Source: Pyrocephalus nanus (Eukaryota; Chordata; Aves; Passeriformes; Tyrannidae). From it: DNA of 64,000 nucleotides. The notes beneath the pieces are model-generated. The model searched no databases, had not been told where the DNA came from, and saw only the letters and a list, made by a program, of their open reading frames with translations. A program made the translations under genes and the position numbers. The DNA is taken from NCBI GenBank assembly GCA_038380795.1, contig CM076263.1:11832709-11896708 (forward strand), read 5' to 3'. Positions within the stretch are counted from its first letter, which is position 1. Every line of letters begins with the position of its first letter. Shown piece by piece: positions 53,301 through 61,300 of this stretch.

Positions 53301-56300
53301 TGGGCTGGAGGGGTCCATCTATCAAAGAAGGAGAAGAGCATCTTCAGTCCCAGGTTTGGCAAGAGGGGAAGAGGGCTTTAAACTAAAGTTGCCAAGGGGA
53401 GGGGCCGTTTTATGCCAGGGCCAGTAAGAGATGCCCAGAGCCTAGAGAGGAACAGGTCAATAGAGCACCTGAAGATCAGCACAAAGGAATTACAGCTACT
53501 CCCAGCAGTAAATCAGATTCATCAGGGGCCCAGTTTAAATGCCTTTATGCAGACACATACAGTGTGGGTAATAAATGAATTAGAGAAGAGCACATCTGCA
53601 GGATATGATCTTAATGGCATTGTGGAGATGTGGAAGGATGGCTCCAATGACTGGAGTGTTGGAATGAACAGATATGGGCTCTTTAGAGAGGACAGGCAGA
53701 GAAAATGAGGAGGGGGTATCACCTTCTATGTCAATGACTAGCTAGTGCAAGGAGCTCTGCCTGGGAATGGATGAGGAGATGTCCAAGAGCTCATGGCTCA
53801 GGATTACAGGGAGGACAGGGACAGGTGACATTACAGTGGGGGTCTGCCACAAGCTGCCTGACCAGGAAGATGGAGCAGATGAGGCCCACTGCATGCAGAC
53901 AGGAGCAGCCTCATGCCACAAACTGTGGTCCTCAAGGACATTCAACCACCCCACTTTCTGTTGGAGGAACAACACACCACAAGGTTTTGGAATGCTTTGA
54001 TGATAATCTCCTTCTTCATGTGACAGATTAGCCAGTGAGGACAGATATTACGGGGGACCTTGTTCTCACAAAAAAGGTGGGGAATGCGAAACTCAAGGGC
54101 AGCCTTGGCTGCAGTGACCATTAAATAGTGGAGTTTCAGATCCTCAGGGCAGTGAGGAGGGGGAACAGCAAGCTCACTGCCCTGGACTTCAGGAGAGCAG
54201 ACTTTGGCTTCTTACGTGATCTGCTTAGTAGAGGGATAGTGCCCTGCAGGGAGGAGGGCTCAAGAAAGCTGGTTAATATTCAAGGATCACCTCCTGCAAC
54301 CTCAAGAGTGATGTCCCCCAACAAAGAGGAAGCTGGGAGAAAACCCCAGGAGGCCTGCATGCAGGCCTCCATGCCCCTGGACAGTCAAACAAAAAAAAGA
54401 AACCTACAGAGGGTGGAAGCCAGGACACAATAAGGATATCTGAGAAACTGTCAAAGCAGCCAGGGATCAATTTAGGAAAGCTAAGGCCCTAATTGAATTA
54501 AATCAGGCCAGGGTCATTAAGGGAGACAGGAGGAAGACTAGGGAAAATGTGGGCCCTCTCCATAAGGAAATAAAAGGGCCTGGTTACCTGAGACATGGGG
54601 AAGGTTGAGTTACTTGATGACTTTTTTGCCTCAGTCTTCACAGGTAAGTGTTCCAGCCCCACTGCCTGAGTCACAGAAGGCAAAGGCAGGGACTGGGAGA
54701 ATTAAGAACCTCCTGTTGTAGGTCAGGAACATCTAAGGAATGGGAAGGTGCACAAGTCCATGGGGCCTGATGAGGTGCATCCACAGGTCCTGAGAGAACT
54801 CACAGATGAAGTGCCTAAGCCACTAAGTTTCATATTTGAGAAGTCATGGCAGTTCAGTAAAGTTCCCACTGACTGGGAAAGGGGAAACATAACCCCTGTG
54901 TTTTTAAAAAGTAAAATAAGAAAGACTTGAGGAACTCCAGGCCAGTCAGTCTCACCTCAGTGCCTGGCAAGACCATGCAGCAGATTTTCCTGGAAAATGT
55001 GCTAAGGCATGTGGGAAATAAGGAGGTATTGGCAAAAGTCAAAAAGGCTTCACTAAGGGCAAATTGTACCTGACAAATTTGGTGGCCGCCTGTGATGGAG
55101 TTACACTGTTGGTGGATGAGAGAAAAGCAACAGTTGTCATCTACTTGGACTTCCACAAAGCATTTGACACTGTCCTGCACAACAACCCTGCCTTTAAACT
55201 GAAGAGTTGCAGATTTGGGGGATGGGATACTTTGTGCATAAGGAATTGGATGGATGGCCACACTCAGAGTTGTGGTCAATGGCTCAGTGTCCAAGTGGAG
55301 CCCAGTGGCAAGTGCTTCCTCAGGGGTCAGTCAGTACAGGGGCCAGCATGGTTTAGCACTTTTGTTAAGTGACGTGGACAGTGGGATTGAGAGCAACTTC
55401 TACAGGGTTGCTGGTGACACCAAGTTGTGTGGTGTGGTCACTGGAGGGAAGGGATGCCATGCAGAGAGATCATAACAGGCTTGAGAGATGGACCTGTGCA
55501 AACCTCACAAAGTACAAAAAGTCCCACTTGGGGCAATCCCAAGCACAAGCTGGGCAGAGAATGAATTGAGAGCAGCCCTGAAGAGAAGGACTTGGGGGTG
55601 ACAGTTGATGAAAAGCCCAATATGAGCTGGTAAAGTGGGCCTGTAGCCCAGAAAAACAATTGTATCCTGGGCTGCATCCACAGGAGCATGGCCAGCAGGT
55701 CGAGAGTCTCCTGTCTACTCTGTCCTCATGAGACTCACCCGGAGCACTGTGTTCAGCTCTGTGCCCCAACATAAGAAGGACATGGACCTCTTGAAGCAGG
55801 TCCAGAGGAGGCCTCAAAGATGCTCAGGGGGCTGGAGCACCTCTTCTATAAGGAAAGGCTGAGAGAATTCGGGTTATTCAGCCTGGAAAAGAAATGGCTC
55901 TGGGGAGACCTTAAATCAGTCTTTCAGTACTTAAAGGAGCCTACAGGAAAGCTGGAGACAAACCTTTGACAAGGGCATATAGTGATAGGAGAGGAGGGAA
56001 TGACTTTAAACTGAGAGAGGGAGGGTTAGTTTAGATATTAGGAGTAAATTCTTCACTGTAGGGGAGGTTAGGCACTCTAATGGATTATCCAGAGAAGTTG
56101 TGGAACTGTGAAAACTATTGAAGGCCAGACTGGATGGGGACTCGAACAATCTAACCTAGTAGAAGGTGTCCCTGCCTGTGGCAGGGCTGTTAGAACAAGA
56201 TGATCTTTAAGATCCCTTTGAATCAAACTTTCCTGTGACTCTATGATGATTCCACGGTAACTTGCCTTTTCTCTAGGATGTTCTACAGGTTTGATCTTGA

Positions 56301-58296
56301 CAGAGCTGTTGGAGCTCTTTGGAGTTTCATATGGCTCCTCAAAGGACCCTACAAAATAAACACAATGACTCTAAATAGAAAACTACATGAATTACAGCAC
56401 TGTTATATGATTTATGACAGCAGGTCACATTAGTCCACTTTTTCCCTAGTGAGGAGTTAAGTGTTCAGAGTGATCTCAGCAAATTCAAAATTTGTTTTAT
56501 TAGTGATGACGCATGCACCTGAAGAGAGAGTTAAAAAAAAAGCAGCTTGTTTAAATGGAATGAATATGACAAACTTAACTTATGAATAGACAGCTTTTAC
56601 AATTTTCATATTGTTTTGCACAGTTCCATGAATATTTCTGGAGTGAAAGTACATGAGGGAATAGAACATGATAATACACATCGGTCTATCTCTATAGTAA
56701 AAAGTTACATAAGTGAAAAACTGATCAGTAAGTCTAGATAAAGCAATTGTATAAAATAAGTTATAAACTGGATAAAATATTTGCAACAGAACAATGAAAA
56801 CCTATTTTTTTTTTATTAAATAGAGGGACATATAATCATATTCATGCAAAACACCTGTTTAATATGTGAGACCACAGTAAGAGGATATACCATTAAAACA
56901 AACCTTGTCGTTCTGATGCTACATCTAACTCCTGCCGAACAAATGGTCCTACTTCATTAGGATCTTCAGTTGTACATGGTTCAGAATAATTTCCATTTTT
57001 AATTTCCTTCTTATCAAAGTATTTTGACTCTGTAGATATTCTGGTAAGTGGAATTAAAATAGGCAATTAGCAACATAAATATCTGTCTTAGTTCAAGTAT
57101 GCTGTTCCTTTCAGATTGCAGGCTAGTGCATAATTGTAAAATAAACAATTGTGAAATAATCCATGTTTATATAAGTTTTCTCTCTGAGTTTCACTTAAAC
57201 CAAGCTTAATTTTTTATTTTTTTTTTTTTTAGAATAGATGTGATATTTTAGTGTCATTAATGGTACACTCTTTCTGGTGGGCTGTTTCCAGAAAAATGTA
57301 ACCAGCATAAATGATCTACTAAAAATGGAAGACAAGTGCTATGGCTTCAGAATCATCTGGTTAAGGTTTACATTTATCTCCCTCATAAAAATTTCCTTTA
57401 TAAAAAAAAAAAAATTGTTAGACAAGACATACATGAGTGTCTCAAAATACTAGAGATTATTTTCAGAATACTAAATATCTTTATCTATCTATCTCTTCTA
57501 ATACTGGACATCTATTTTTTTTCTTTAGCGCAGCAGACGATGAAATGCCACAATGGAGTTCAGGTTAAGGATACTTTATCTTCAGGACACTGCAAGATAT
57601 TAACAATTAAAACATTTACTGCCTTTTCCATCTGTTTTTCTGATATGTACAGATATGAACATAGCTAGATTAGAGATTCAGGGAAAAATAAGTGAACAGA
57701 GTGAACCTCTCAACTCAATTAAAACTACACTAAAGAGAGTGGAAGTTACCTGAATTCTTTGAGAAAACCATGATATCCATTTCATCAGAAATCTAGATTC
57801 TATTTCCACATCACTAAGTTTATGAACAACCACGTACAATTCACTTAATAACCTAATATGCAACAGCTACATTGTTTTCTACCTAGATATACATCTGCTG
57901 ATAGAGAATATTTAATCTGCTTTATGCAGCAGAAAACATATATAAACATAATTGTTTGACTGCCCAAGTTTGACTTCGCACTCAAAATTAAACATATATA
58001 TAACAAATAATAACAGAAGAACTCTTCAGACTGACAGGCTGCTTAGCAGAGGAATTAAGATCAACTAGAGTTCTTAGATTAAAAAAAAAAAAATTACCTA
58101 AAATTAGTTTCACAGAAGTCATCATAGGCTGGCACATTCTGGACATTGGCAGGAGGATTGGCCACTATGGAAAAGCTTTCATCCACACTACTTTCTTTCT
58201 CTGTCCTAGACTCGCCTTCTGATAGAGATGCAAATTCTTTCACATCCTCATTATCTGAATGCTATTAAGAGAAATAACAATAACCAAAATTCACTA

Positions 58297-58333
<37 letters not shown>

Positions 58334-61300
58334 TATCTGATATTAATTAAAAACCCACAGTGATTTCACATAGAATGATTATGCCTAACTCATATTCTAT
58401 TCATCTAGAGCTGAGAAAACCTGGATTTACGGATACCTGTGGAAACTGAGTTTTGCACTTTTTGGCATTCAGTGAAGCAATGATCCTCTGAGTTATCCAA
58501 AGGAAACATAGGAAAGACTTGTCAGTGTCAATTGAGTGACAATTGTCAAAGCCACTATGTGACACTAGAAGCGAAACAAATATATACAATAGGGTTTGGC
58601 CTTTATCACATGTAATACAGAGCTCCGAAATTATCTCTGAAAACAGCATGAAAGGCAAAAAGTCACATATAATTTTGCTGTTTGATGCACGCACAAAATT
58701 TTGGCAATAAGCTGTAAGTAAAATACAGGTGGCACTTGTCAAAAAACACAAAAATACAAACCAAAACCAAGAAAAAAACAACTCTCTTGATATGGGAGAA
58801 AAAATTTCTCACAAAAATCCCACAACCCTCTCCCCTCAAAGCCTTTGATGTATTCTATTATTCTAAATGGAGTTAATTAAAAAGGCTAAGTAATCCAGTT
58901 GTTTCTAAAACGTAAACTAAAGCAATACTCATGAGGCTCTTCTGGCAAATCTCTTCTTTCATATCCACACATATACTCCAACTCTGTATAACAGTGCTAG
59001 TCCCTTTTCACTGATCTTTAACTGGTTTAAATACTCTAATCAAAATACATGTGCATTGTCATTAAAGACAAATGAACCTAAACTCAACTCTCCCAGAGAA
59101 ATTTTATTCTTTGTCTTGCTTTGTCATATTCTATCTCCAGTACTAGGTTTCTTCACAGATGCTCTCTAAAACTAGACACAGTGGTCAAACTTACAGGAAC
59201 TTGCACAAATTCTTTGCTATTTGGATAGAGGAGCTAGATTTTGAACAGGGTTTCTGAAGAGAACTTTCACCTCCAATCCATGTATTTCTACAGACAGAAT
59301 TCCAGTACTTCTGGAATATTTCTCTCTTTTCCTAGCAACAATTAAAGGAAAGGCTATTAATCAGTATTCCAGGTTTTACTGAAAACAGAACAATGAGGTA
59401 AAACGTGATTTTCTTTACTGGCATAATTTCCTTACATTTCATTGACACTTATCCCATCCTTTTTCTTACCTTATATTTTATGTTTGTTGTTTGAGATCTC
59501 TCTACATATAACTGTTCTAACAGCCACAAAGAAGTAAGGACAGCAGCTGATGATGTTTTCATGTGTATCATTGGAAGAATCTCTTCTAAGGAATCTTGTT
59601 TATTGGAACCACAAAGCAGTCTTTTGTCAGACCATCTGATCATCCACTCGAGCAATTTTGCAATATTGCTCAACTTGTCCATCAATTCTATCGCTAGTTC
59701 TTCTCCTGGTACAGTATCAACTACATCAACAGGTTTGTAAATGTATTTAGAAGCTGTCTGAGTTAGCAGGAAAGACGAAGTATGATTAGGAAGGGTCTGG
59801 CTTGCTAATGCGACAGTGACTCCTTGATTATGAGTCTGACCTCTGTAAATTGATTTGTGTTTTAAACCAAATAATCCTTCGTTAAGTCCTTTCATTAGGT
59901 TATGCACAAACGGTTCTTTTGTCGGTACAAGGGACTGTACAATTGTTGATTTTTCCAAAATATTTTGGGTTTTGTTATAGACAGGTGTTATTTCAGAATT
60001 ACAAGATGACAGGGTGACAGTATAGCAAGACCCAGCTCTAAACACACTTTGACTTCTGCTTTTGCCTTGTCGACGTTTTAGTGTTGTGTGGACATCAAAA
60101 AAGAGAGAGTTCAATTCATGCTCTCGAAGAAGTCCAGAAAAGCTAGTAAGAAATGGAATTCCAATGTCATTGTACTTTATGAGGTCTCTCTCAAGAACAT
60201 AACTCAAAAAGAGTTCTAAAAATCTAACATATTCATCATCATCACGTTCAAATTCCCATGCACCAACTACAGGTAAATTACATTGATTATGCATGTCTCT
60301 TCTGTATACTTTGTCTTTATGTATTGTTTTCCAGTTAACAGCTTTTATCTTGCATGTGGTATTTTTGCTACCTATATCTCCTTGTCTCCTGTGTTCATTA
60401 TTTCTGTAAGGCAATAAACATAAGAACTGTTACCACCAAAATCCATTTCAAGAAGAATTACATGAAAAAATAACTAAATGCAACATTAGTTCTTTTTCTT
60501 CCTTTAGTATTAAAAAAGGCAAACTAACAAACCCAAAACAACATTAATACAATGTTAAAGTGGCAAATTAATCAAATGCAGAATCCATAGTTTTCCCACA
60601 GACAAAAATGAGGCAGTAACAGATAAGAATGTGGACATAGCTGATAATAACTTGCACTTCAATAACATATTAGACCCATACCAACTGATATAACATTAGC
60701 AGTTCTCTGATTTGGTAAATTTGTGATTCTTTAAATCACCCAAAGTGACAATTATCCTATTTGGTGAAAACATTACTTGATCAGCAGAAGACAACTAATT
60801 TTTTCCTTCCTCCCGGCTCAATTTAAACTGATAGCTTCCTGCTGCAATTTTTTTCATACCTTTGGAATGAAGGTGTTTGAGCTCTCACTTCTTCAGTACA
60901 CAAAGCATCAGAAAGTGTATCTGCTGTGTCAGCATCACTGTATACCTGAGGATTCCCAAGATCAGTAAGAGTGCTTGTGCTTAGACTAGTGCCAATTGAG
61001 AATCTGTCATAACAGTGTTCCTTATCATCTGCTGCCTCCTCTTCTGCTGGCTCCCAAATATGAATTTCTATAGGGCCTATGTTCCTTATTACACGTCTCA
61101 AGGCCTTCTTTCTCGCTTCTTCACTAGCCTGTATAACAACAGACATACTTTCTTCATTTTCAGGACCTACTGAAAGAAAGAAAACAAATTTTTCAATTTT
61201 CAGCTTTCAATTAGTCTCTCAATTTGAGACATGAATTAGCTTTAAATTAAAACAATAAATTATAGCCATTTAGAAATACAGAAATAAACTATGATAAAAT

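Noticed and set aside
53412..55372. Open frames of 60-102 codons in the CPLANE1 intron as host genes
   Set aside because: They are broken pieces of a CR1 LINE, including its reverse transcriptase segments.
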